From: a bacterium
GTDB taxonomy: Bacteria > Bacillota > Bacilli > Lactobacillales > Streptococcaceae
Assembly (NCBI GenBank): GCA_905221345.1
Contig: CAJNCW010000004.1
Span: forward strand, 124,001 to 188,000
DNA length: 64,000 bases
Direction of reading: 5' to 3'
In this document: positions 1-9,103 of the stretch, in pieces
How positions within the stretch are numbered: the stretch's first letter is position 1
Layout: the number at the start of each line of letters is the position of its first letter
Program-made: the position numbers and the translations under genes
The notes under the pieces: model-generated
What the model was told of the DNA's origin: nothing
Database searches by the model: none
What the model saw: the letters and a program-made list of their open reading frames with translations, nothing else

Positions 1-35
1 GCTGGGACAATCGTTCCAACCTTTAGTTCTATCTC
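1..35 (-). terminator. possible purR terminator, cut by window edge
   Basis: Just after the purR stop codon the minus strand reads GTTGGAAC-gatt-GTCCCAGC, a short imperfect hairpin with one mismatch and one G-U pair. The T-run, if any, would lie outside the window, so this is only a tentative terminator. Confidence 0.35.
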
Positions 36-863
36 TTATTTGTCTTCGTCAAAGATATTTCCAATCTCAACATCGATGGATTGGTTCTTAACATCAATAT
101 TGGTTACTTTCAAGAGTGACTTGTAATCAAACTGCTTTTCACGTTCTTCTTGGGCATTGTCTGCAAAGACTGCGACACCAGCTAGTTCAGAGTCGAACTC
201 ACGCAAGAGACTAATCATCCCGTTGACCGTTCCGCCACCTTTCAAGAAGTCATCCACAATCAAGACACGACTGCCTGCCTTGAGACTGCGTTTTGAAAGG
301 AACATCTTCTCGATACGGTCACCGCTGGAACCTGATACATAGTTGACGCTGACAGTTGAACCTTCGGTGATTTTCAAGTCACGGCGCACAATGACAAATG
401 GAACATTGAGGACATTGGCAACTGCATTTGCGAGTGGCACACCTTTTGTTGCTACTGTCATAACGGCATCGATTTTTTGGTCCATAAAGCTCTTGGCAAT
501 GATACGACCAATATTTTTCAAAATAGCAGGCGTACTAAGCAAATCAGACAGGTAGATGTAGCCACCTGGCAAGATACGGTCGCTTTCTGAAAGTTTATCA
601 CGCAAGTCTGCGATCATTTCTTTAGCTTCATGGCTTGAGATTGATGGTGTAAAGATAACGCCACCACCTGCTCCAGTCACAGTCTGAATATGGCCGAGTT
701 CGATTTCCTCAAAGGCACGCTTGATAATCACGATATCCTCTGAGATAGAGGATTTAGCAGATTCGTACTTTTCTGCAAAGGTGTTGAGACTGGTTAGTTT
801 GTATGGATTATTAATCAAATAGTTGGAAATGACAACCATCCGATCACTTCTTCTTAATTTCAT
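36..863 (-). CDS. purR: pur operon repressor/regulator PurR
   Basis: 275 residues. The N-terminal ~70 residues form a winged-helix DNA-binding domain. The rest is a type I phosphoribosyltransferase fold with the PRPP-binding loop VLIVDDFLKGGGT near residue 205. In Bacillus PurR represses purine genes and is relieved by PRPP; in lactococci it activates them. The start MKLRRSDRM is the family start, though its ribosome site (GGAATGG) is weak. A TATAAT lies on the minus strand at 902-907. A PurBox-like sequence at 922-934 overlaps the expected -35, consistent with autoregulation. Monocistronic. Family assignment is secure; activator or repressor mode cannot be read from sequence. Confidence 0.96.
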   Translation of the reverse strand: MKLRRSDRMVVISNYLINNPYKLTSLNTFAEKYESAKSSISEDIVIIKRAFEEIELGHIQTVTGAGGGVIFTPSISSHEAKEMIADLRDKLSESDRILPGGYIYLSDLLSTPAILKNIGRIIAKSFMDQKIDAVMTVATKGVPLANAVANVLNVPFVIVRRDLKITEGSTVSVNYVSGSSGDRIEKMFLSKRSLKAGSRVLIVDDFLKGGGTVNGMISLLREFDSELAGVAVFADNAQEEREKQFDYKSLLKVTNIDVKNQSIDVEIGNIFDEDK

Positions 864-919
864 TTTTATTTACCATTCCATTTAATTTTGATATTTTATC
901 CATTATACCATATTCACAT

Positions 920-958
920 AAAAAAACGAACATTATTGCGTAAAAAATGCTCGTTTTT
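920..958 (-). terminator. rho-independent terminator of the yhaM-ksgA operon
   Basis: Minus strand AAAACGAGCAT pairs with ATGTTCGTTTT around a 13-nt loop and is followed by a run of seven T, immediately after the yhaM stop. The same bases contain the PurBox-like sequence of purR (922-934). Confidence 0.7.
922..934 (+). promoter_or_regulatory. PurBox-like sequence upstream of purR
   Basis: AAAAACGAACATT matches the lactococcal/streptococcal PurBox (AWWWCCGAACWWT) at 12 of 13 positions. It lies about 60 nt upstream of the purR start, next to the purR TATAAT. Binding is inferred. Confidence 0.45.
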
Positions 959-967
959 CTTAAATTA

Positions 968-1909
968 TTAATCTAAATCTGGTTTATAGAAGGAACGATT
1001 GTCCATAGCGAAGATTTTATTGGTCATCTCTCCTTTATCCACCAAAGCTAGAGCCGTTGACATCATCATCATGCTGGCATCCAGATTATCAATCATATGA
1101 ATAATCTCTGCCTCCATAATGCGTGGACGGACTGGACTTCCATACTCTAGCAAGCCATGGTGACTGAGAATCACATGGCGTAGTAGCACCACTTCTTCTC
1201 TGGTATCATCGATGCCGAGTTCCATGACTGTCTTGGTAATTTCGCTATCGATGAGAGCGATATGGCCGATGAGATTGCCTCGCACTGTGTACTCCGTCTG
1301 ATCGGGACCGCTGAGTTCTAAAACCTTGGCCAAGTCGTGCAACATAATCCCCGCATAGAGGAGGCTCTTGTTGAGCTGAGGGTAGATATCGCTAACGGCA
1401 TCTGCCAAGCGCACCATGGTTGCTGTGTGAAAAGCCAAACCCGTCTCAAAGGCATGGTGGTTGGTCTTGGCAGCTGGATAGGAATAGAATTCCTTATCGT
1501 ACTTGGTGTAGAGACTGCGAACGATACGCTGCCAGACAGGATTTTCAATCTTGAAAATCATTTGTGACATGTAATCACGAATTTCCTTGACATCGACTGG
1601 TGACTTAACCTTGAAGTCAGCTGGATCATTGGGTTCCCCAGGCTGAGGTAAACGAAGGGTAATTTGATTGACTTGAGGTGTATTATTATAAACCTCTCTG
1701 CGCCCCTGCATGTGGACGACTTTCCCTGCGGTAAAGGCCTCAACGTTGTGAGGTTGGGCATCCCAGAGTTTCCCTTCAATCTCGCCACTATCGTCTTGGA
1801 AGGTAAAGGCTAGGTAGTTTTTCCCTGCACGCGTCTGTCTCAGGTCAGCTGACTTAATCAGGTAAAAACCTTCAAACAGCTCATCTTTTTTCATGTGACT
1901 AATCTTCAT
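968..1909 (-). CDS. yhaM: 3'-5' exoribonuclease YhaM (Cbf1)
   Basis: 313 residues from ATG at 1909 (MKISHMKKDEL). That ATG overlaps the 3' end of rmuC by 11 nt; a second possible ATG lies at 1894. The reading frame stays open 21 codons further upstream, but those run inside rmuC. N-terminal OB-fold nucleic-acid-binding domain (about 10-95), C-terminal HD phosphohydrolase-type domain with GIMLHDLAK, the metal-binding HD pair, and a following HHGLLEYGSP loop. YhaM/Cbf1 are Mn-dependent 3'-5' exonucleases involved in mRNA turnover and sRNA trimming; in pneumococcus Cbf1 trims csRNA poly-U tails, relevant here because a csRNA gene lies at 48.4 kb. Last gene of the operon. Confidence 0.94.
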   Translation of the reverse strand: MKISHMKKDELFEGFYLIKSADLRQTRAGKNYLAFTFQDDSGEIEGKLWDAQPHNVEAFTAGKVVHMQGRREVYNNTPQVNQITLRLPQPGEPNDPADFKVKSPVDVKEIRDYMSQMIFKIENPVWQRIVRSLYTKYDKEFYSYPAAKTNHHAFETGLAFHTATMVRLADAVSDIYPQLNKSLLYAGIMLHDLAKVLELSGPDQTEYTVRGNLIGHIALIDSEITKTVMELGIDDTREEVVLLRHVILSHHGLLEYGSPVRPRIMEAEIIHMIDNLDASMMMMSTALALVDKGEMTNKIFAMDNRSFYKPDLD

Positions 1910-3155
1910 ATTCTTCCTCATCTTCTTGGAAATGGAGTAGATCAAGCGCAGGCTCACCTTCTGATAACTCAATGTGACGGAGCGTCCGCTCGATAGCTGT
2001 AGTACGACGGTTTAATAATTCATCAATATTGCCAGAGGCATGTTGGAGATGCTTTTGCGCCTTGACCAGAATGCCTCCGAACTTGCCAAACTCGGTCTTA
2101 ACGCTGGCAAGAGTCTTGCTGATATGGTCAGCACTCTTTTGGATATTGAGAGTTTTGAAGCCAACTGATAGGGAGTTAAGCAGGGCCGACAAGGTACTTG
2201 GACCTGCGACAATAATCTGCTCCTCCCGTCTTAAATCATCAAAGAAGACCGGATTGCGAACAATCTCTGAATAAAGACCTTCTGTCGGAACAAACAATAC
2301 TCCAAAATTGGTTGTTCGAGGTGGCGCCAGATACTTACTCTTGATATCCTTTGCAAAACGCTTAACACTCGTTAAGAGAGACTTACGGCAGCGCTCGATC
2401 TCGTCCTTATCGCCTGCTTCATAGGCTTCTTCTAGACGGTAATAATCCGCCAATGGAAACTTAGAGTCAATCGGTAGATAAACATATTCTTGGTCGCCTT
2501 GCCCAGGCAACTTGATGGCGTACTCGACTCGCTCACTCGAATTTTCAACCGTTGCAAATTCTCGTTCATACTGGGCAGGTGTCATGATATCTTCAATGAT
2601 TTGCCCCAGTTGTAATTCACCCAGAATTCCTCGGGTCTTGGTTCCAGATAAGACCTTATTAAGCGCACCGACATCTCGCGCAACAGTCTGCATTTCACCT
2701 AGGCCACGATTGACAGATTCTAGTTGCTTGGAAACTGTCTCAAAAGAGGCCTGCAAGCGTGTTTGCAAAGTCTTTTCTAACTTTTCCTCGACCGTTTGGC
2801 GCATTTGTTCTAAGCGTTGGTCATTTGATTCCTGCAAGGCTTGGAGGCGTTGGTCAGTCTTATCTCTGGTTTGGAGGAGGTTCTCATTCATCTCCTGCCG
2901 AACCTGAGTTAGACCTTGGTGCAACTCCATTCGCACTTCTTGCAAACGGTCGCTGACAGCCACTTCCAAATCTTTTTGATCCAGCTGACTGGCTTGTCTG
3001 GCTTGTTCAAAGCGATAATCTAACTGGTCTGACAAGTGATCTGCCTGATCCTCCAAGCTCCTGGCTAGGTATTTGTCTTGTTTATCTTGCCTTTGCCAAA
3101 TGAGAAAGAGTCCAGCTAGGTTGGCAATTAATAATAGTAATAATACAGTCTCCAT
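1899..3155 (-). CDS. rmuC: DNA recombination protein RmuC
   Basis: 418 residues from ATG at 3155 (METVLLLLLIAN). The start is supported by an AGGAGGT ribosome site directly upstream; a 14-codon upstream extension lies inside thiN. One N-terminal membrane helix (about 3-20), then a long glutamine/arginine-rich coiled coil (about 25-150), then the RmuC nuclease-like domain (GILGELQLGQIIEDI to PSTLSALLNSL). RmuC limits inversions at short inverted repeats in E. coli. Overlaps yhaM by 11 nt and starts 2 nt from the thiN stop, so translation is probably coupled. Confidence 0.95.
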   Translation of the reverse strand: METVLLLLLIANLAGLFLIWQRQDKQDKYLARSLEDQADHLSDQLDYRFEQARQASQLDQKDLEVAVSDRLQEVRMELHQGLTQVRQEMNENLLQTRDKTDQRLQALQESNDQRLEQMRQTVEEKLEKTLQTRLQASFETVSKQLESVNRGLGEMQTVARDVGALNKVLSGTKTRGILGELQLGQIIEDIMTPAQYEREFATVENSSERVEYAIKLPGQGDQEYVYLPIDSKFPLADYYRLEEAYEAGDKDEIERCRKSLLTSVKRFAKDIKSKYLAPPRTTNFGVLFVPTEGLYSEIVRNPVFFDDLRREEQIIVAGPSTLSALLNSLSVGFKTLNIQKSADHISKTLASVKTEFGKFGGILVKAQKHLQHASGNIDELLNRRTTAIERTLRHIELSEGEPALDLLHFQEDEEEYED

Positions 3156-3156
3156 C

Positions 3157-3819
3157 CTACCTCCTGTCCTTGCTATGCAACACGACGACATAGCCATCTG
3201 GGCAAGTTACCGAAACTTCCCTATCTATATATTCGTTAGAAGCGTATACTTTTTTAAAGAAAAAATTTTCCTCTGTCAACTCATACTTGGCACCAAGAAT
3301 GGTCAGCTGGCTATCCCGAACCGGCATAAAGGCTAGATAATCGTAGTCTGAACGGGGCTCTAGCTGACTGGTCCCTTCTGGACAATAGGCAATCAAATTT
3401 TGCCCATCCTCAATCGCTATCTGGCGCATATAGGGTGCCAACTTGGGATTGCTAGGCAGAAAGACATTGGCCAGCATGTGGTCGATCCGACCACCAAGAG
3501 CACCGAAAATAGTCACCTGAGCCTGGGGATTTTGCTCAAAGATGGTTAAGAGAGCCAATTCCAGATCTGTATCATCTTTTTCTGGCTGGGCTTGGATAAA
3601 GCGCTGGGCACGTTTTTGAATCAACTGACGTTCGTCTGCAGTCACCGAATCAAAATCCCCAACTGCTAGAGCGAGAGGAAGGTTTTCTTCCAAGACCCAG
3701 AGTGAGCCTCGATCCACACCGACAAAGCTATCAAAATCCGTCCGATAATGATTACGGTCTCCGCCAGCAAAAACAGCTACTTTAGTCCAATTGTTTTCGG
3801 AGAGTTTGCACTCGTTCAT
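3157..3819 (-). CDS. thiN: thiamine pyrophosphokinase
   Basis: 220 residues from ATG at 3819 (MNECKLSENN). This start has AAGGGAG at good spacing; an ATG two codons earlier (3825) overlaps that ribosome site. The start lies 38 nt inside the 3' end of rpe. Family motifs: AVGDFDSVT (metal/phosphate site), EKDDTDLELAL and GALGGRIDH. The enzyme converts thiamine to thiamine diphosphate using ATP. Placement between rpe and rmuC in an rsgA-rpe-thiN cluster is common in Firmicutes. Confidence 0.93.
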   Translation of the reverse strand: MNECKLSENNWTKVAVFAGGDRNHYRTDFDSFVGVDRGSLWVLEENLPLALAVGDFDSVTADERQLIQKRAQRFIQAQPEKDDTDLELALLTIFEQNPQAQVTIFGALGGRIDHMLANVFLPSNPKLAPYMRQIAIEDGQNLIAYCPEGTSQLEPRSDYDYLAFMPVRDSQLTILGAKYELTEENFFFKKVYASNEYIDREVSVTCPDGYVVVLHSKDRR

Positions 3820-4438
3820 TGACATCTCCCTTAAAGATATAGGATCCTGCTACAAAAACGGTCGCACCAGCTTCTTTGGCTTGAGCAATAGTTTGATCAT
3901 CGATTCCACCATCGACTTCGATCTCAAAGTTCAAGCCTTTTTCCTGACGAAGGGCAACCAACTCACGAACCTTGTCCATGGTTTCAGGCAGAAAGGCTTG
4001 TCCACCGAAGCCAGGATTAACTGTCATCACCAAGACTTGGTCAACTAGGTGAAGGACGTGCTTGATCGCCTCCACGGGTGTCCCAGGATTGATGACAACA
4101 GAAGGCTTGACACCAAGAGAGCGAATCTTTTGAAGTGCTCCATGAATATGAGGTGTTGCTTCCACATGAATGCTGATAATATCTGCACCTGCACGCGCAA
4201 AGTCTTCTAAGTGGTGTTCAGGATTCGCCACCATCAAGTGGCAGTCAAAGACCATCTTGCTATGTGGTCGAAGAGCTTCAACCACACCTGCACCAAAACT
4301 GATTTGTGGCACAAAGTGACCATCCATGATATCGATATGGGCATATTCTGCCCCAGTTGCTTCTAGGCGTTTGATTTCACGTTCAAAGTTGGCATAATCT
4401 GCTGCCAGAATTGACGGAGCAATCTTGTATTGAGACAT
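3782..4438 (-). CDS. rpe: ribulose-phosphate 3-epimerase
   Basis: 218 residues from ATG at 4438 (MSQYKIAPSIL), preceded by AAGGAGAAACCT. The open frame extends 97 codons upstream, but that part lies within rsgA and is not coding. TIM barrel with family motifs HIDIMDGHFVPQ, HLMVANPEHH, VNPGFGGQAF and EVDGGI, including the metal-binding His/Asp pairs. Interconverts ribulose-5-P and xylulose-5-P in the pentose phosphate pathway. Lies 10 nt after rsgA and overlaps thiN. Confidence 0.97.
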   Translation of the reverse strand: MSQYKIAPSILAADYANFEREIKRLEATGAEYAHIDIMDGHFVPQISFGAGVVEALRPHSKMVFDCHLMVANPEHHLEDFARAGADIISIHVEATPHIHGALQKIRSLGVKPSVVINPGTPVEAIKHVLHLVDQVLVMTVNPGFGGQAFLPETMDKVRELVALRQEKGLNFEIEVDGGIDDQTIAQAKEAGATVFVAGSYIFKGDVNERVQTLRKQLD

Positions 4439-4448
4439 AGGTTTCTCC

Positions 4449-5327
4449 TTATTTTGGAATTTTTTTGCTGACTTTTTTATAGGTTTCTCTGCGATTTTCA
4501 ATTTCACTGAGGAATTGTAGGTAGTTATCAAAACGGAAGCTGGCAATGGTACCCTCTTCGACAGCTGGCTTGACCGCACAGGACGGCTCATGGGTATGGG
4601 TGCAAGTACGGAACTTACAGTCTCGACTGACACTAGCAATCTCTGGAAAGGCCTGATTGAGGTCTTCAGCCGTTGACACTTCATAATCCAGTGATGAAAA
4701 GCCTGGAGTGTCCGCGATTTTACCCCCATTGAGGTTGTAAAAACTAACAGCCCGAGTGGTATGACGACCGCGACCTAGACTATCTGAAATTTCTCCTGTC
4801 TCGAGATTGAGGTCTGGTGCGATTTTATTGAGAAGGGTTGACTTCCCAACACCTGTCTGCCCCATAAAGACCGTCACTTTCCCTGTCAACAAAGGCAGGA
4901 GTTCCTCCTTACTGGTCACAAAGTCGTAACCAATGGCACGATAGGTTTGTTGGTAAAAATCCAGTTCTCCTCTATCTTCCAGCAAGTCCATTTTAGAAAT
5001 ATAGACGATGGGATGGATTCCCTTGTGCTCCAAAAGAACCAAGAAACGATCCAGCAAATTGCTGTTAAAATCAGGTTCCTTGACGGACATGATCACCACA
5101 GCTTGGTCAATATTGACAATAGGCGGACGGACCAGACTGTTTTTCCGTTCGTGGATCTTGAGAATGTAGCCTTCTGAATTTTCCTCCGCAGAAAAATCTA
5201 CCCAATCCCCAACGTAAGGGGTATGGCCTTTTTTACGGAAATTCCCACGCGCACGCGTCTGGTAAACTTGACCATCACTCTCCACATAGTAGAAACCCGC
5301 CAAGGCTTTAATGATTTGTCCCTGCAT
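4449..5327 (-). CDS. rsgA: ribosome small-subunit-dependent GTPase A
   Basis: 292 residues from ATG at 5327 ([11 protein letters not shown]), 1 nt after the ksgA stop. N-terminal OB fold (about 1-70). The GTPase domain is circularly permuted, with the G4-like motif SKMDLL before the P-loop [12 protein letters not shown] and the switch DTPGFSS. C-terminal zinc finger with three Cys and one His ([14 protein letters not shown]). A late 30S assembly checkpoint. Placement next to ksgA, which acts at the same assembly stage, makes functional sense. Confidence 0.97.
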   Translation of the reverse strand: MQGQIIKALAGFYYVESDGQVYQTRARGNFRKKGHTPYVGDWVDFSAEENSEGYILKIHERKNSLVRPPIVNIDQAVVIMSVKEPDFNSNLLDRFLVLLEHKGIHPIVYISKMDLLEDRGELDFYQQTYRAIGYDFVTSKEELLPLLTGKVTVFMGQTGVGKSTLLNKIAPDLNLETGEISDSLGRGRHTTRAVSFYNLNGGKIADTPGFSSLDYEVSTAEDLNQAFPEIASVSRDCKFRTCTHTHEPSCAVKPAVEEGTIASFRFDNYLQFLSEIENRRETYKKVSKKIPK

Positions 5328-5328
5328 C

Positions 5329-6201
5329 TTAGAGTCCTTGTCCTTTAAGCGCATCTGCTAGGCTGGCAAATTCTTCCAAGCTGAGAGCTTCACCACGCAC
5401 AGATGGAGACAAGCCTGCTTGGTCCAAAGCCTTGGTCAGTTTGTCCTTGATTTCTTCGGTCTTGCCAAAGTAGCCTGTCAAATTGTTCCACAAGGTCTTA
5501 CGACGATGAGTAAAACTAGCCTTGGAAACCTTAAAGAAGAAGTTCTCGTCTTCCACTGCTACGGCTGGCTCTGGACGACGCACCATTTTCAAGATGGCCG
5601 AATCCACATTTGGCGCTGGCACAAAGACCGTACGAGGCACGATGAAGGCAACCTTTGCTGTCATATAATACTGCACCGCAATCGACAAGCTACCGTAAGC
5701 CTTGGTATTTGGCTGTGCTGAGATGCGATCCGCCACTTCTTTCTGCATCATGACGACAAACTCACTAAAAGGAATGCCACTCTCAATCAAGTGCATGAGA
5801 ATAGGCGTTGTGATATAGTAAGGTAAGTTGGCTACCACCTTGATTGGCAGGTCTGGATTTTTGAAATTCTGGATATGCTGCGCCAAGTCAACTTTGAGAA
5901 TGTCCTCGTTGACTACGGTCACATTATCAAAATCACGCAGGGTATCTGCTAAAATCGGTACCAAACGGTGATCAATCTCAAAGGCCATGACTTGAGCTGC
6001 ACGCTCAGCTAGAAACTCCGTTAAAGCACCAATACCTGGCCCGATTTCGATGACATTAACCTGGTCATCAATTTCAGCCGTATCCACGATTTTTTGAAGA
6101 ATATTGGTATCCGTCAGGAAATTTTGCCCAAAGGACTTTTTAAAGGTAAAACCGTGACGCTCCAGCACTGCCTTGGTCACGCTATAATCTGCAATTCTCA
6201 T
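5329..6201 (-). CDS. ksgA: 16S rRNA dimethyladenosine methyltransferase KsgA/RsmA
   Basis: 290 residues. Rossmann methyltransferase with SAM motif [10 protein letters not shown], acidic IDHRL, and the catalytic NLPYYITTP motif that reads adenine. Dimethylates the two adjacent adenines in the helix 45 loop of 16S rRNA. The ATG overlaps the stop of the upstream 111-residue gene by 4 nt (ATGA), typical of translational coupling. Confidence 0.97.
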   Translation of the reverse strand: MRIADYSVTKAVLERHGFTFKKSFGQNFLTDTNILQKIVDTAEIDDQVNVIEIGPGIGALTEFLAERAAQVMAFEIDHRLVPILADTLRDFDNVTVVNEDILKVDLAQHIQNFKNPDLPIKVVANLPYYITTPILMHLIESGIPFSEFVVMMQKEVADRISAQPNTKAYGSLSIAVQYYMTAKVAFIVPRTVFVPAPNVDSAILKMVRRPEPAVAVEDENFFFKVSKASFTHRRKTLWNNLTGYFGKTEEIKDKLTKALDQAGLSPSVRGEALSLEEFASLADALKGQGL

Positions 6202-6533
6202 TTATTCTCTTTTCTAATATAATATGCTTCCGGAGTATAATGATAGAGCAAAACAAATAAGGGAGTCTCAGTAATTCCTTCCAACATCTCTTTTAAGACC
6301 GCATCTGGATGGATAATCTCTCGTGTTTTGGAGAAATAAACACCTTGTTCCCCATTTCGATTACGGAGTTCCCAATCGACATTGTTTCCTTGAACAGACG
6401 GCAAATAACGTTCTTTTTCTAGAAAGTCAAAAAAATCTTTCACCGTCATATCTTCAGGAATCTCAAATTCCGTCTCATGATGCAATACATCATCCCCCAT
6501 ACAAATAGAATCTCTATCAACTCGAACTTTCAT
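6198..6533 (-). CDS. conserved hypothetical protein, first gene of ksgA operon
   Basis: 111 residues, acidic, no signal peptide or membrane helix. I do not recognise a named domain. Visible features are a central [16 protein letters not shown] stretch and an aromatic C-terminus ([17 protein letters not shown]). Its 4-nt overlap with ksgA makes it part of the yhaM operon. A similar protein sits at this place in pneumococci. Probably cytosolic; function unknown. Confidence 0.8.
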   Translation of the reverse strand: MKVRVDRDSICMGDDVLHHETEFEIPEDMTVKDFFDFLEKERYLPSVQGNNVDWELRNRNGEQGVYFSKTREIIHPDAVLKEMLEGITETPLFVLLYHYTPEAYYIRKENK

Positions 6534-6625
6534 TTCGCACTGTCCTTATAAGTTTCTATTTTAACGCTATCAAAATAAATCTAGGTACCTCTATTGTAAC
6601 ACATTACCTTGGTATTTTGGGGGTG

Positions 6626-6700
6626 CTTAGCCATTATCATAACTTTTCATAGCTTCTTCCACGCCTGCCAAGGTTCCCCAAAACAGATTTCAATATCTAA
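6626..6700 (-). pseudogene. remnant of an rnmV 3' end
   Basis: Read on the minus strand, this stretch encodes NLFWGTLAGVEEAMKSYDNG-stop. That resembles the C-terminus of RNase M5 at 7616-7680 (LELFGVTLAEVEEVMAKYSD-stop). DNA similarity is visible as CTTAGCCAT, CTTCTTCCAC and CTGCCAAGGTT blocks. A stop lies just upstream, so only the tail remains. It places two copies of the rnmV 3' end on either side of the short-chain dehydrogenase. Confidence 0.6.
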
Positions 6701-6749
6701 ATTTCTTTCCACTATTGAAGTAGGACATAAAATTCATTCTGCTAATTCT

Positions 6750-7604
6750 TTATAGATTGTCTCTTGAAGAAGTCAGTTGTTCAAGTAAGTAATAGAGTCT
6801 TTCTTGCTCCTCTTCTTCGTAAGCAGATCTATTTGCTTTTACTTCCCTGCATTTCTCGTCATACAGAAAACCGTCATGGTCATCTTCTGTAGATAAGGCT
6901 GTGTAGACTTTGGCCATTTCTTCAGGACTAATCGAAAATCTTGACTTGATTTTATACAAATTTTTCATAAAAGCGCTGAGGTGATCATAGCGGCGCATAT
7001 CAACTTTGACATTGGTCACACGGATTGCCTGAACCTTGATATCTTTCCAATGTTTCCGCATATAAAGCGACAGCATCAACAAGGCTAGTTTATTCTGATA
7101 ATAGGTCTTTGCAGGACTGTAACGTTTTTGACCAGCTAAATTTTCAAAATCAAGCTTCATGAAAGGATAAAGCATCAGCCCTTGGGAAGAAATATTAATA
7201 ATCCGACCACTTTCTGACTTTTTCAACAAATCTTTCAACAGGATAGACAGCAAGAAAGGGGCAACAACATTGGTCGCAAATTGCTTTTCTAAACCATCCT
7301 TAGTCAGGATGGGCTTTCTGACCGATAAGTCAAAATCAGCCGCATTGTTAATTAGAACGTCTAGAACGTCTTCTTTTTGAATATACTGTTCCGCTGCTTT
7401 CCTAACACTCTTCATCTCAGATAAATCAGCCAAGATATAATCTACATGCGGATTTCCTGTTTGTTGACGGATTTTTTCACAGGCTTGCTCAGCCGCTTCT
7501 TTCCGTCTACAAAAGAGAGTTACCGACCAGCCCTTTTCAGCCAACTGTTTAGCAGACTGGTAGCCAATACCACTATTGCCACCCGTAATAATCACTTTTT
7601 TCAT
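6750..7604 (-). CDS. short-chain dehydrogenase/reductase (SDR)
   Basis: 284 residues. Classical SDR: NAD(P)-binding TGGNSGIG at residues 7-14, Arg residues after beta-2 (FCRRKEA) suggesting NADP preference, NNAAD (NNAG-type), ISSQG catalytic Ser, and YYQNKLAL with the YxxxK catalytic pair near 168-172. Overall most like retinol-dehydrogenase/WW-oxidoreductase-type SDRs; substrate unknown. It lies 11 nt after rnmV. A decayed second rnmV tail beyond its 3' end suggests it was inserted here. Confidence 0.9.
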   Translation of the reverse strand: MKKVIITGGNSGIGYQSAKQLAEKGWSVTLFCRRKEAAEQACEKIRQQTGNPHVDYILADLSEMKSVRKAAEQYIQKEDVLDVLINNAADFDLSVRKPILTKDGLEKQFATNVVAPFLLSILLKDLLKKSESGRIINISSQGLMLYPFMKLDFENLAGQKRYSPAKTYYQNKLALLMLSLYMRKHWKDIKVQAIRVTNVKVDMRRYDHLSAFMKNLYKIKSRFSISPEEMAKVYTALSTEDDHDGFLYDEKCREVKANRSAYEEEEQERLYYLLEQLTSSRDNL

Positions 7605-7615
7605 TTCTGACTCCG

Positions 7616-8179
7616 TTAGTCTGAATACTTAGCCATCACTTCTTCCACTTCTGCCAAGGTTACGCCAAATAACTCTAATCGCTTGAGGAGTTGTTTGCCG
7701 TTGGAATAGCCGATGCGGAGCTGCCCACCTAGATACTCTCTGCGCCTACGACTGTCTGCTCCTGCTAGGAAACCTAGGCGAATCAAGTCACTCCGACTAA
7801 TGTCAAACTCGTTCTCGTTTTCAAATTGCTCTGTCACCTGAGCCAGCGCTGCTTTTAGATCTTCATAGCTGGCGTGTTCGATTCCCAGAGAACGTCCCTT
7901 GGACTTGGATTTGGGAACAGCCTCATCTCGCTTGAGGAAGGCATGCTGGACTGTTGGAATGGCCGTCATAATCATGCGCCGAATGCGTTCCCCATTAAAA
8001 TCTGGATCTGTAAAGACAATGACTCCATGCAGTTCATGCAGGCGACGAATCCGCTCTATATCCTGACCATTTATTGCGGAACCTCGTGTTTCATAGGTCT
8101 CTACATCAAAGTAACGTTTGAGATTGGCCGTATCATCGCGACCTTCAACCACGATGACTTGGGAAATTTTTTCTTTCAT
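7616..8179 (-). CDS. rnmV: ribonuclease M5 (5S rRNA maturation)
   Basis: 187 residues from ATG at 8179, which shares one base with the tatD stop (TGATG). A GTG one codon earlier is possible but unlikely. TOPRIM domain at the N-terminus with VVEGRDD (catalytic Glu) and FTDPDFNGERIR (DxD metal site). Makes the mature ends of 5S rRNA. The tatD-rnmV pair is conserved through Firmicutes. Confidence 0.95.
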   Translation of the reverse strand: MKEKISQVIVVEGRDDTANLKRYFDVETYETRGSAINGQDIERIRRLHELHGVIVFTDPDFNGERIRRMIMTAIPTVQHAFLKRDEAVPKSKSKGRSLGIEHASYEDLKAALAQVTEQFENENEFDISRSDLIRLGFLAGADSRRRREYLGGQLRIGYSNGKQLLKRLELFGVTLAEVEEVMAKYSD

Positions 8180-8952
8180 CACTTGCTGTCCAATCCAAAG
8201 ATACGCTCTGCATTTGCAGTCGTTGCTGCTGCTAACTCCTCGGTCGTCATCCCACGCAAGTCGGCGATAAAGTCCACCACATAGCGTGTGTAGGCTGTTT
8301 TGTTTTCACGGCCACGTTTAGGAACAGGAGCTAGGTAGGGCGCATCCGTCTCTACCAAAATCTTGTCCAAAGGAAGTTCCCTAGCAGCCTCTTGGATATC
8401 CGTCGCTTTCTTAAAGGTCACCACTCCTGAGAAAGAAATAGCCATGCCAAGCTCGACAAACTTCTCAGCCCACTCCAAAGAACCTGAAAATGAATGCATG
8501 ATACCACCACGAGGACCAACGCCCTCGCTCTTGATAATCTCATAAGTATCTTCTAGCGCATCACGGGTATGGACCACAAAGGGCAAATTCAAGTCCTTAG
8601 ACAACTGAATCTGACGGCGAAAAACCTGTTCCTGCACTTCATTAGGTGCTGTCATCCAATGGTAGTCCAGGCCAATCTCACCCAAGGCAACGACCTTAGG
8701 ATGTTTTAGTTTTTCAAGCAAGTAAGCTTCGACCTCGTCTGTGTAAGTCCCTGCTTCCGTCGGATGCCAGCCAATAGTTGCGTAGAGTTGCTCATACTCA
8801 TCTGCCAACTCTAGGGCTCGTTCAATGGTTGGCTTATCAAAACCAACAATATTCATCCGAGTTACGCCCATCTCAGCAGCCAAAGCGATTTCTTCGGCCT
8901 CACGTCCTGCAAATTCTTCTACATTTAAATGTGTATGTGTATCAAAAATCAT
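8179..8952 (-). CDS. tatD: TatD family metal-dependent hydrolase/DNase
   Basis: 257 residues from ATG at 8952 (MIFDTHTHL), the usual start; the open frame runs further upstream, but that extension crosses the kimA promoter region. Amidohydrolase-fold motifs THTHLN, ALGEIGLDYHW, PFVVHTRDA, MHSFSG and LVETDAPYL. Metal-dependent 3'-5' exonuclease family. First gene of the tatD-rnmV pair, divergent from kimA. Confidence 0.95.
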   Translation of the reverse strand: MIFDTHTHLNVEEFAGREAEEIALAAEMGVTRMNIVGFDKPTIERALELADEYEQLYATIGWHPTEAGTYTDEVEAYLLEKLKHPKVVALGEIGLDYHWMTAPNEVQEQVFRRQIQLSKDLNLPFVVHTRDALEDTYEIIKSEGVGPRGGIMHSFSGSLEWAEKFVELGMAISFSGVVTFKKATDIQEAARELPLDKILVETDAPYLAPVPKRGRENKTAYTRYVVDFIADLRGMTTEELAAATTANAERIFGLDSK

Positions 8953-9039
8953 CTCTTCTAACCTCATTTTCTTCCATCTATTATACCAAAAATAGCATCC
9001 CCCGGCTTGTAAAAATATTCTAATACCGATCATTCTCCC

Positions 9040-9068
9040 TTGACTGCATTTTTTCAAAGCAGTATAAT
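9040..9068 (+). promoter_or_regulatory. kimA promoter
   Basis: TTGACT at 9040-9045, a 17-nt spacer, and a perfect TATAAT at 9063-9068. The start codon is 35 nt downstream, so there is no room for a leader riboswitch. Confidence 0.8.
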
Positions 9069-9103
9069 AACACTTATTGAAATTTTCATCAAAGGAAAAG
9101 AAA

